Shown here piece by piece: positions 1 through 5,766 of a DNA stretch of 5,920 bases; position 1 is the first letter of the stretch; each line of letters opens with the position of its first letter. Made by a program: the position numbers and the translations under genes. Origin of the DNA: Thioalkalivibrio sp. (GTDB lineage: Bacteria; Pseudomonadota; Gammaproteobacteria; Ectothiorhodospirales; Ectothiorhodospiraceae); the NCBI GenBank assembly GCA_003563455.1, contig PWRV01000236.1, positions 1 to 5,920 of the forward strand, given 5' to 3'. The notes beneath the pieces were generated by a model, which saw only the letters and a program-made list of their open reading frames with translations, was not told where the DNA came from and searched no databases.

Positions 1-170
1 GCCGCCGCGCGAGGGTGGCATGGGTGCGCCGCCACCGGCTCGTGACATGGAGATGCCGCCGCGCGAGGGTGGCATGGGTGCGCCGCCACCGGCTCGTGAC
101 ATGGAGATGCCGCCGCGCGAGGGTGGCATGGGCGCGCCGCCACCGGCTCGTGACATGGAGATGCCGCCGC
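1..170 (+). repeat. 54-bp in-frame tandem repeat array
   Basis: Two full copies (20-73 and 74-127) are identical. A third (128-170) matches apart from one synonymous change (GGT to GGC in the second codon), then diverges. Bases 1-19 are the end of an earlier copy, so the array continues to the left of the window. The 54-bp period equals 18 codons, so gain or loss of units by slippage or recombination keeps the frame. The near-identity at DNA level points to recent expansion or ongoing homogenisation. Confidence 0.95.
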
Positions 171-226
171 CGGAGAGCATGGATACATGGGACCCGGAAG
201 GTGGGGACCCGGAAGATGAGCGGTAG
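2..226 (+). CDS. C-terminal part of a Met/Pro/Glu-rich tandem-repeat protein (5' end outside window)
   Basis: The reading frame is already open at the left edge, so only the last 74 codons are visible. They encode an 18-residue unit, MGAPPPARDMEMPPREGG, starting at 20, 74 and 128. An incomplete unit precedes it, and the last copy changes into an acidic tail ending PEGGDPEDER and a TAG stop at 224-226. I chose this frame over the equally open frame one base away because the downstream lipoprotein (410-718) carries related PPEGGM and GMGAP segments, whereas the other frame gives an implausible Arg/Trp/His-rich product. Each unit has three methionines and about five prolines, so the region is probably extended and unstructured. 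By analogy with its neighbour it may be an exported or lipid-anchored envelope protein, but the N-terminus that would show this is missing. No enzymatic family is recognised. The ATG at 20 is a repeat methionine, not the likely start. Confidence 0.65.
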   Translation, partial: PPREGGMGAPPPARDMEMPPREGGMGAPPPARDMEMPPREGGMGAPPPARDMEMPPPESMDTWDPEGGDPEDER

Positions 227-263
227 TACCCGCGGAAGGATTCTGAAACGTGCCAGGTTGTGC

Positions 264-286
264 CGGGTGCGGGCTGAAAGCACCCG
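264..286 (+). other. Stem-loop between the two repeat-protein genes
   Basis: CGGGTGC at 264-270 pairs with GCACCCG at 280-286 around a 9-base loop, about 40 bases after the stop of the repeat gene. No T-run follows, so it is not a standard intrinsic terminator. It could be a weak terminator, an mRNA-stabilising hairpin or a chance GC-rich pairing. The rest of 227-409 shows no gene and no convincing promoter. Confidence 0.3.
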
Positions 287-396
287 TGCGCCCGCGCGCT
301 TGAATTGAAACCACGGCCAATTCGGAGCCCAGCCCCGCTGCCATCGGCGCGCCTGGCCGCGTCAAGGCATGCCGGGACTGGTCCGCTCTACACAGC

Positions 397-402
397 AAGG
401 AG
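397..402 (+). promoter_or_regulatory. Ribosome binding site of the lipoprotein gene
   Basis: AAGGAG ends 7 bases before the ATG at 410. It decides the start in favour of 410, directly before a lipoprotein signal sequence, over the upstream TTG at 305. Confidence 0.8.
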
Positions 403-409
403 ATTCATT

Positions 410-718
410 ATGAAACCGTTGAAAAAGTTCGTAGGCCTGACCGCCGTCGCAGTCCCACTCGCCCTGCTGGTGGGTTGCGGCGACATGGACGAACCATTCG
501 AACCTGCTGACCAACCCGACATGCAGCAGCAGGAGCAACAGCAGCAGGATTGGCTGCCGCCAACGGAGGAAGCTCCGCCGCCAGAGGGTGGCATGGAAGC
601 GCCTCCGGCTGAGGATGGCATGGGTGCCCCGAGGTCGCCAGAGGGTGACATGCCCGCGGCGTCCGATACCGGCGATGCGATGCCGGAAGCGCCGGACGAG
701 GCAAACGACAATCGGTAA
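410..718 (+). CDS. Small Gln- and Pro/Glu-rich lipoprotein, function unknown
   Basis: The product has 102 residues. The ATG at 410 is preceded by AAGGAG at 397-402, a good ribosome binding site; the frame extends further upstream from a TTG at 305, but that part has no binding site and no signal sequence. The N-terminus is a typical lipoprotein signal: Lys residues at 2, 5 and 6, a hydrophobic stretch over about residues 7-21, and a lipobox LVGC with the modifiable Cys23, so it should be lipid-anchored on the periplasmic side. Asp at positions 25 and 27 follows the Cys; a simple Asp+2 inner-membrane signal is not met exactly because Gly24 occupies position +2. The mature part is acidic and low-complexity: a Gln-rich tract (about residues 41-49) encoded by CAG/CAA repeats, then Pro/Glu/Gly/Met segments such as EGGMEAPPAEDGMGAP. 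These resemble the exact repeats of the gene just upstream, which suggests a tandem duplication followed by divergence. No known domain is recognised. Confidence 0.8.
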   Translation: MKPLKKFVGLTAVAVPLALLVGCGDMDEPFEPADQPDMQQQEQQQQDWLPPTEEAPPPEGGMEAPPAEDGMGAPRSPEGDMPAASDTGDAMPEAPDEANDNR

Positions 719-789
719 GCGAAGTGGCAACATTGCCGGCGCCACCGCGTGATTCTTGTACGATTTCGCGACCTGCCGGCAGCACGATC

Positions 790-830
790 CTGCGAGCCCA
801 CCGAGCGATGATGGTGGGCTCGCAGCTTTT
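790..830 (+). terminator. Strong rho-independent terminator after the lipoprotein gene
   Basis: A perfect 13-bp stem, CTGCGAGCCCACC (790-802) with GGTGGGCTCGCAG (813-825), encloses a 10-base loop and is followed by CTTTT. The T-run lies on the + strand side only, so it ends transcription of the lipoprotein gene, about 70 bases after its stop. In the remainder of 719-1061 I see no gene. An inverted repeat CAAAACG/CGTTTTG at 972-996, with a further CGAAAACG at 1003-1010, and a short hairpin at 1045-1059 lie just beyond the 3' end of the convergent GGDEF-EAL gene. Confidence 0.9.
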
Positions 831-971
831 GATGCCCACCCATCCGCGAGCAGTCAACCGTGGCGGCTCTCCACTGGGGCATACGCATGCCCGACACGCA
901 AACGCACCGTACCGGCCCGGGGGACAGGAGCGCTGACTCTGGCCGGGGGCGTATCGTGGACTTTTGGCGGG

Positions 972-1010
972 CAAAACGGGCTTTTAAGTCGTTTTGAGGC
1001 CTCGAAAACG
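972..1010. repeat. Overlapping inverted repeats between convergent genes
   Basis: CAAAACG (972-978) is the reverse complement of CGTTTTG (990-996), and CGTTTT (990-995) can instead pair with AAAACG (1005-1010) around a GAGGCCTC palindrome. They sit in the gap after the GGDEF-EAL stop, read leftwards. They could form a poor terminator for that gene, but no clean U-tract follows on the minus strand. Confidence 0.3.
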
Positions 1011-1061
1011 GAAGGTTATCGCGCAAATTCAGAGGGTTGGGCTGGTCCGACCCCCGGACAG

Positions 1062-3866
1062 CTACCCGCTGGCGAGCCGTCGGGCGTTTTCCTGAACTTC
1101 GAGCATGGATTCGAAAGCGATGGTCGGGACGGGAGGGGAAAACAGGTAGCCCTGGGCGTAGTCGCAGCCGATGTCGCTGAGGATGCGCTGCTGGCCCTCG
1201 GTCTCCACCCCCTCGGCGATAACCTTGAATCCGAGCTTGTGGGCCATCACGACAATGGCCTCTGACACGGCACGGTCGCTGCTGTCGGTTTCAAGGCTGC
1301 TGACGAAAGTCCGATCGATTTTCAGATAGTCGATATCGAAGCGCTTGAGGTACGCGAGTGACGAGTATCCGGTGCCGAAGTCGTCGATCGCCACCTGGAT
1401 CCCCGCGTCGCGCAGACGCAGCAGCTTCTCGTTGATGTTCACCGCGCCCCGGAGCAGGACACCCTCCGTGATCTCGACCACGACTGCCTCGCCCGGCATC
1501 TGGATCGACTGCAGGTGCTCCAGCCAGTCGTCCTCGGTCGGACCGTCGGCGAAGAACTGCACGGGAGAACGGTTCACACTGATCTGAAACCCCGGGTGAT
1601 AGCGCTTGCGCCATTCCCGCGCCCTGAGGGTCGCTTCCTTGAAGATGTAGTTGCCGATCTGGTGAATTGCACCGGTTTCCTCCGCAACCGGAATGAAATC
1701 CGCAGGGCTGATGAAGCCGCGCTCGGGGTGTTCCCAGCGCAGCAGCGCCTCCGCCTTTTCGATCCGACCGGTGGCAAGGCTGACCACCGGTTGGTAATAG
1801 ACTTGAAACTGGTTCCGGGCCATCGCGCGATGCAGATCCCGCACCAGGCGCATGCGCCGGTTGGCGGCCTCCTGCATTGCGCCGGTGAAGTGATTGAATC
1901 GGTTGCGACCCGCCTCCTTGGCCGCGAACATCGCCTGATCGGCGTTCTTCAGCAGCACGTCGGCCCGCGTGCCGTCATCAGGGAAGACGGTGATCCCGAT
2001 GCTGGCCGAGAGGTATGCCTGTTCCTCCCGGAGCTGGTAGGGATCGCTGAAGACTTCAAGAAACTTCCTTGCGACGCGGCAAAGCGAGTCGACGTCCTTC
2101 ACTTCGTTCAGGATAACCGTGAACTCGTCGCCGCCGATGCGGGCCACGGTATCGGAATCGCGCACGCATGCACCCAGCCGTCTCGAGGCCTCCACCAGCA
2201 GCTCGTCGCCCAGGGCATGGCCGAGCGTATCGTTGACCTCCTTGAAGCGGTCGAGGTCGACGTACAGCAGTGCAAGACGCTGTCTGTCGCGGGATGCGCG
2301 GCGGATGCTCTGTTCCAGCCGGTCCATGAACAGGCGGCGGTTTGGCAGGTGGGTCAGCGCGTCGTAATTGGCCTGGGTCCAGATGAGTTCGTCGGCTTTC
2401 TTCTTCTCGGTAATGTCGGAGAACAGGGCGACACGCCGGTGCACCCGTCCCCGCGGATCAAGGATGGTGTTGATCGTGAGCCACTCCGGGAACACCTCGC
2501 CGTTCTTGCGCCGGTTCCAGACCTCGCCCTGCCAGCGCCCGGTGGCGTGCAGCTCCTCCCACATCGCCTCGAAGAAGTGCCGGTCGTGGTGTCCCGAGTG
2601 CAATAGACTCGGATTCTGGCCAACGACCTCCTGCTGGGTGTAGCCGGTGGTGTCGACGAAGGCCGGGTTGATTGCAACGATCCGGTTCTCCTCGTCGGTG
2701 ATCATCATGGCCTCGGAGGATTTCTCGTAGACCATGGCCGCGAGACGCAGGTCCTCCTCCGTCTTGCTCCGCTCGATGGCGATGCTGGCCAGGTTCGCGG
2801 CCTTGGACAGCATCGAGAGTTCCCTCTCGTCGGGATAATGGGGTTTGTGCCCGTACAGGGTGAAGGTGCCGAGAAGTTCGCCGGTGGAGGCCATTATGGG
2901 CTCGGACCAGGCGGAGTGGATGTCCGTGTCAGCGGCGAGTTGCCGGTAGGGTGCCCAGGACGGGTGTTCCATGATGTCTTCGACGATGAAGCGCTTGCGG
3001 GTGTAGGCGGCCGTGCCGCATGAGCCGGCATTCATGCCGATCTCAAGCCCGTCGACGCTCTGGATGAACGACTGCGGAAGGCTGGGGGCCGCAGCGGTGA
3101 GCAGCCGGCTGCCGGATTCGTCCAGCAGCAGAATACTGCCCCGGATGCGAGGGTCCTCGTTTTCGATGCCCTGTACGATTGACTTCAGGATCCGCCGGAG
3201 GGGCGCGGCCTGGGCAAGCAGTTCGAGCACGCGGGTCCGCGTCTGTTCGCGCTGCTGCGACAATTGCCGATTGTGGCGTTCCACCACCATCATGGTCAGG
3301 TGCCGGTTGAACCGGTGTGCAACCCCGAGCATGAAGGCGGTGAATACCAATACCACGATGGATACGGCGTGGCCTGTGACCTCGGACGCCTCGAAGAAGC
3401 GGTAGGCGAGTGGCAGATTGACCAGAAACACGAATCCGAAGGCCGCCGAGCGCAATGCAGCGAGCGATGCCACGCCACCAGCGGAGACGCCCGCGATCAT
3501 CAGGGCGAGCAGGATCTGATGCGGGGGACTGTCGGGCGCGAAGAGGAAGAAACCGGCGCTGGCCCAGCTCAGCGCGGAAAGCAAGGCTCCTGCATGCACC
3601 GCGACGGACCACGGTCTGATCCGGTCGGCGGGAGGGTCGGTGCGAAGAAAATAGAGTGTCACCAGCAGGCGGTAGGCACTGATGAGGTACACCGCCACGA
3701 TCCAGGCCTGGATCGTGGCGGTGTCGACGGTCGACCAGTGGAGCACGGCCAGGATCGTGCTCACGACCAGCACCGTCATGATGGAGAACGGCGTGGCGTC
3801 AACAACCATCCGGACCTGTTCGCCGCGGACCTGCTCCATCAAATGGGCGTCGTGCCTGTCTTCCAT
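1062..3866 (-). CDS. Membrane-bound GAF-PAS-GGDEF-EAL cyclic-di-GMP synthase/phosphodiesterase
   Basis: The product has 934 residues and turns over the second messenger cyclic di-GMP at the inner membrane. About six hydrophobic segments lie in residues 24-187 (roughly 24-43, 53-73, 86-110, 117-138, 142-158, 165-187), a membrane sensor module I cannot assign to a named MASE type. A helical linker (190-215) leads into a GAF domain (about 215-367, with GSCGTAAYTRKRF at 281-293) and a PAS/PAC domain (about 375-488, INPAFVDTTGY at 399-409). The GGDEF domain (about 500-660) has DLD at 537-539, GHALGD at 549-554, the GGDEF signature at 578-582, and an inhibitory-site RxxD (R569-D572) exactly five residues before it. 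The EAL domain (about 670-925) keeps E706 of EAL, N765, E798, D828-D829 in DDFGTG, K849, E885 and Q905, with spacing like active phosphodiesterases. Both activities are therefore plausible; which dominates cannot be read from sequence. GGAG at 3872-3875 (minus strand), 5 bases before the ATG, supports this start. It stands alone, divergent from the CBS gene. Confidence 0.96.
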   Translation of the reverse strand: MEDRHDAHLMEQVRGEQVRMVVDATPFSIMTVLVVSTILAVLHWSTVDTATIQAWIVAVYLISAYRLLVTLYFLRTDPPADRIRPWSVAVHAGALLSALSWASAGFFLFAPDSPPHQILLALMIAGVSAGGVASLAALRSAAFGFVFLVNLPLAYRFFEASEVTGHAVSIVVLVFTAFMLGVAHRFNRHLTMMVVERHNRQLSQQREQTRTRVLELLAQAAPLRRILKSIVQGIENEDPRIRGSILLLDESGSRLLTAAAPSLPQSFIQSVDGLEIGMNAGSCGTAAYTRKRFIVEDIMEHPSWAPYRQLAADTDIHSAWSEPIMASTGELLGTFTLYGHKPHYPDERELSMLSKAANLASIAIERSKTEEDLRLAAMVYEKSSEAMMITDEENRIVAINPAFVDTTGYTQQEVVGQNPSLLHSGHHDRHFFEAMWEELHATGRWQGEVWNRRKNGEVFPEWLTINTILDPRGRVHRRVALFSDITEKKKADELIWTQANYDALTHLPNRRLFMDRLEQSIRRASRDRQRLALLYVDLDRFKEVNDTLGHALGDELLVEASRRLGACVRDSDTVARIGGDEFTVILNEVKDVDSLCRVARKFLEVFSDPYQLREEQAYLSASIGITVFPDDGTRADVLLKNADQAMFAAKEAGRNRFNHFTGAMQEAANRRMRLVRDLHRAMARNQFQVYYQPVVSLATGRIEKAEALLRWEHPERGFISPADFIPVAEETGAIHQIGNYIFKEATLRAREWRKRYHPGFQISVNRSPVQFFADGPTEDDWLEHLQSIQMPGEAVVVEITEGVLLRGAVNINEKLLRLRDAGIQVAIDDFGTGYSSLAYLKRFDIDYLKIDRTFVSSLETDSSDRAVSEAIVVMAHKLGFKVIAEGVETEGQQRILSDIGCDYAQGYLFSPPVPTIAFESMLEVQENARRLASG

Positions 3867-4270
3867 CCAGACTCCATCGCGGCGTTAGCCGATCCTCGCA
3901 AAACGTAACGGACCGTCTGCTCCGGTACCTGGCCCCGTGACCGTCACCCAGAGTGGTTCTTTATGTGTCTCTGGCCGCAGGTTCACGCCCGTAGTCTCCC
4001 GGGCTGCAGCCTCCTGAGCTTATGTCGGCAGCGACGGCCGGTAGTGTAGGGCGGTGTCTCGGGCCATCTGCAGGCCAGTGCGATCCGGCAGGCGGACGGG
4101 GACGCCGATGCGTCGGTTGACGGCTGCAAGCCAGGGGCGGGACACTTCGTTCGAGGGGCCGGGTTTGTTGCGTCGCGCAAGGGAACGGGAGATGGAAGCT
4201 GCGACCTGCCCGACCTCTGCGGCGCGGTGGCGCCGATCAAGAACAACAAACGCTAGCTGGAGAAGACGAA
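3867..4270. other. Divergent intergenic region (404 bp) with no convincing gene
   Basis: This segment separates the leftward GGDEF-EAL gene from the rightward CBS gene and must hold the promoters of both if they are transcribed separately. Short open frames on both strands have arginine-rich, low-complexity products without plausible starts, and one runs into the CBS gene, so I treat them as noise. Weak promoter hints only: TTGACG at 4117-4122 (+) with a poor GACACT 18 bases on, and CATAAA on the minus strand at 3960-3965 without a matching -35. I found no riboswitch, RNA gene or terminator. Confidence 0.5.
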
Positions 4271-4729
4271 ATGTCGGTCGGGGAGATCTGTAACAGAGAA
4301 GTGGTGGTGATCGATCGCAAGGCGTCGGTCTACGAGGCGGCCCGCATGATGCGCAATCAGCACGTGGGCAGCCTGGTGATTGTGGACGAGGGTTCGAGCA
4401 CGCCGAGAAGGCCGGTGGGGATCGTGACCGACCGGGATCTGGTGGTGGAAATCATGGCAAAGGAGGTCCCGGAAGAGGCGCTCACCACCGGGGACATTAT
4501 TGCTCCCGAACTCCTGACTGCGCGCGAGGCCGATGGCATCTGGGAGACCATCATGCGCATGCGCGCCATGGGGGTTCGACGCCTCCCGGTGGTGGATCCG
4601 GGCGGCAACCTCTGCGGCATGCTCACGATGGATGACCTGCTGAAGTTCATCACCGACGAACTGAGTGACATCGTTCGCCTGATACGTCGCGAGCAGAACC
4701 GGGAAAAGGAGAGCCGCCCGCCCTCCTGA
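4271..4729 (+). CDS. Tandem CBS-domain protein
   Basis: The product has 152 residues and consists almost entirely of two CBS domains, the pair that folds into one Bateman module binding adenine nucleotides or similar ligands. CBS1 covers about residues 1-64 and has the ribose/phosphate-type motif GIVTDRDL at 50-57; CBS2 covers about 72-130 and has GMLTMDDL at 116-123. The Thr and Asp of the G-x-x-T-x-x-D pattern are present in both, so ligand binding is likely. A charged tail (131-152, RLIRREQNREKE) follows, and there are no membrane segments or fused enzyme domain, so it is probably a cytosolic stand-alone sensor acting on a partner that cannot be named from sequence. GGAG at 4259-4262 lies 8 bases before the ATG. 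It is divergent from the GGDEF-EAL gene and convergent with the 4757-5230 gene, ending 27 bases from it. Confidence 0.93.
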   Translation: MSVGEICNREVVVIDRKASVYEAARMMRNQHVGSLVIVDEGSSTPRRPVGIVTDRDLVVEIMAKEVPEEALTTGDIIAPELLTAREADGIWETIMRMRAMGVRRLPVVDPGGNLCGMLTMDDLLKFITDELSDIVRLIRREQNREKESRPPS

Positions 4730-4737
4730 CCGGTTGT

Positions 4738-4773
4738 TGGACAGTGGGGGTCGGCATCACGGGTACCTGTCCA
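4738..4773. repeat. Inverted repeat at the convergent junction
   Basis: TGGACAG (4738-4744) and CTGTCCA (4767-4773) are exact reverse complements separated by 22 bases, and they span the 3' end of the leftward gene just after the CBS stop. No T-run follows on either strand. It may help separate the two convergent transcripts, but as a terminator it is weak. Confidence 0.3.
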
Positions 4774-5230
4774 GGCGATCGAGCATCCGGCGCCGGTACT
4801 CATCCCTGAGGGACGGCGCTGGCAGGTATTGGTCCTGCGCGGACACTTCCGGCCGGCGCTGCTCGGGGTCCGGTTGCCACTGCCCATGGCTCCTACCGGG
4901 TCCGGGCGAGACACCCCGAGTACCGAGACCTCCGGGTGTGCGCTGGACCGTTATGTCGGTGCCGTAGTGATCCTGCGTGATCACGGTATGGCCGGTCGAA
5001 TACTGGACGACCCGCGTGTCCCGGTTCTGCGGGAGCGGCGACGCCGTGCCCGCAGTGGCCGACCCGGACGGCCCCGCGACCGGGGCGACCGCGCAGGCGG
5101 CGCCGCCTTGCGCAAGTCCCATCAGCAGAAGGATGGCGCCGGCCGCCGTCGCGACCCGGGGCCGCGCGGCCGGGGCATGATCGCGACGCGATGGCCGGCC
5201 ATCGCGGCTCACCGACGGCCGGGGAATCAT
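4757..5230 (-). CDS. Putative exported protein of unknown function, coupled to the curlin-like gene
   Basis: The product has 157 residues. The ATG at 5230-5228 overlaps the TGA of the upstream curlin-like gene (ATGA), so translation is probably coupled; I see no strong binding site of its own. An Arg-rich N-terminal stretch (about residues 1-26) precedes a hydrophobic segment (about 27-46, containing AILLLMGLAQ) that ends at GGAACA, so it looks like a signal sequence. Signal peptidase I cleavage near Ala47 is possible; a lipoprotein reading (Cys46) would need a poor lipobox GAAC. The mature part has a Ser/Thr/Gly/Pro linker, a central segment VVQYSTGHTVITQDHYGTDI (about 85-104) that alternates like beta-strands, a Pro/Gln-rich stretch and a charged C-terminus (DEYRRRMLDRLDRYP). 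I do not recognise the family. Its position suggests an accessory to the curlin-like proteins, such as secretion, chaperone or anchoring. The long N-terminal extension leaves the exact start uncertain. Confidence 0.6.
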   Translation of the reverse strand: MIPRPSVSRDGRPSRRDHAPAARPRVATAAGAILLLMGLAQGGAACAVAPVAGPSGSATAGTASPLPQNRDTRVVQYSTGHTVITQDHYGTDITVQRTPGGLGTRGVSPGPGRSHGQWQPDPEQRRPEVSAQDQYLPAPSLRDEYRRRMLDRLDRYP

Positions 5231-5532
5231 CGCCGACCCGCCGCGGCATGCGCCGGAGGCCCAATGGCCCGCCCCTCGTGCCCGGGCGCTCTTCCTCGTG
5301 CGCCACGCTCCGGTTGCCTGCAGCCGCCCTGGTTTGTCTGGTTGATGTTCACCCGACCGTCCTGGTAGGTGCTATTCGTGTTTTCCTCGCCGCATTGGCT
5401 GGTGCGGTTGATGTTGATCTGACCCATTTGCACGGTGGCGTTGCTATTCGATTGTGTCGCGGCCACCGGTACGGATACGGTCAGCAGGACGCCGAGTACC
5501 ATGGTCGCGGCGATGGATGAACAAGCCTTCAT
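5227..5532 (-). CDS. Small secreted curlin-like repeat protein
   Basis: The product has 101 residues. GGGAGA (5538-5543, minus strand) lies 5 bases before the ATG. A clear signal peptide (Lys2, hydrophobic over about residues 6-22) ends VPVAA before Thr26. The mature protein has an exact 11-residue period: Gln at 35, 46, 57 and 68, Gly at 37, 48, 59 and 70, and Asn at 40, 51 and 62, i.e. Q-x-G-x-x-N-x5. This is the spacing of the strand-loop half-repeat in curli subunits (CsgA/CsgB), which stack into extracellular amyloid; an amyloid role is inferred from the pattern. With about three and a half half-repeats it is much shorter than usual curlins (about 150 residues with five full repeats), and Cys47 in a repeat is uncommon for curlins. 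After Gly70 the sequence turns into an Arg/Gly/Pro/Ala-rich tail that does not resemble the family, and a frameshift near 5322 is possible. A second curlin-like gene lies upstream and a coupled gene downstream. Confidence 0.75.
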   Translation of the reverse strand: MKACSSIAATMVLGVLLTVSVPVAATQSNSNATVQMGQININRTSQCGEENTNSTYQDGRVNINQTNQGGCRQPERGARGRAPGHEGRAIGPPAHAAAGRR

Positions 5533-5537
5533 ATCGG

Positions 5538-5543
5538 TCTCCC
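5538..5543 (-). promoter_or_regulatory. Ribosome binding site of the curlin-like gene
   Basis: On the minus strand GGGAGA lies 5 bases before the ATG at 5532. Together with the signal peptide it makes this start secure. Confidence 0.75.
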
Positions 5544-5544
5544 A

Positions 5545-5559
5545 GGGTCACGTGGACCC
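5545..5559. promoter_or_regulatory. Dyad in the leader of the curlin-like gene
   Basis: GGGTC at 5545-5549 and GACCC at 5555-5559 are inverted around five bases, and the centre contains CACGTG. It lies just upstream of the ribosome binding site. It could be a small hairpin that limits translation or an operator, but a chance GC-rich dyad is also possible. Confidence 0.3.
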
Positions 5560-5722
5560 ATGGCTGTTTGGTGCGAGCGGACACGGTCTGCGCCCCGGGG
5601 CACACGCCGGGTGGAAAAGCCCGACAGCGTCCACCACGCGGCGCTCGCAATGTCCCCCAGCACGCGGCAACCCCGGCGCCAAAAGGCGGGTGACGGTTTT
5701 TGGCGTCGTCCGCCACCGGTTT

Positions 5723-5751
5723 TTTATCGTCGGGATGCCGCGCGCCGTCAC
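5723..5751 (-). promoter_or_regulatory. Possible sigma70-type promoter for the second curlin-like gene
   Basis: On the minus strand GTGACG (5751-5746) is followed after exactly 17 bases by GATAAA (5728-5723). Each matches four of six consensus positions, and the -10 lies in the only AT-rich patch of this gap. It is just beyond the stop of the upstream curlin-like gene and would give a leader of roughly 180 bases before the start at 5532. The call is weak; the two genes may instead share one transcript. Confidence 0.3.
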
Positions 5752-5766
5752 GGTTGATGGCCGGGT

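Noticed and set aside
1..170. CRISPR array
   Set aside because: The repeats are directly adjacent with no unique spacers, and the 54-bp period is coding.
15..308. Alternative frame through the 54-bp repeats (Arg/Trp/His-rich, 97 residues)
   Set aside because: It is a frame shadow: the other frame shares its motif with the neighbouring lipoprotein and has an ordinary acidic end.
305..409. Upstream extension of the lipoprotein gene from a TTG at 305
   Set aside because: No ribosome binding site is present and it would bury the signal peptide; the ATG at 410 has AAGGAG and begins a lipoprotein signal.
1515..2606. A 363-codon open frame on the + strand opposite the GGDEF-EAL gene
   Set aside because: It is antisense to a gene with intact catalytic motifs, and such long antisense frames are expected in GC-rich coding DNA. 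The product shows no recognisable domain.
3983..4249. 88-codon minus-strand frame in the divergent intergenic region
   Set aside because: The product is low-complexity Pro/Arg/Ala-rich, with no binding site and no domain or export signal.
3900..4270. c-di-GMP riboswitch (GEMM type)
   Set aside because: I looked because of the neighbouring c-di-GMP enzyme; some GC-rich pairing is present but the conserved GACGCAAAGCC-like core is not.
4054..4293. 79-codon + strand frame upstream of the CBS gene
   Set aside because: It overlaps the well-supported CBS start, lacks a ribosome binding site, and has an Arg/Ser-rich product typical of noncoding GC-rich DNA.
4893..5306. 137-codon minus-strand frame overlapping the coupled exported gene
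   Set aside because: The product is mostly Arg/Gly/Pro. The overlapping frame at 4757-5230 has a hydrophobic signal-like segment and a more protein-like composition. Only its first few codons matter, for the possible frameshift in the curlin-like gene.
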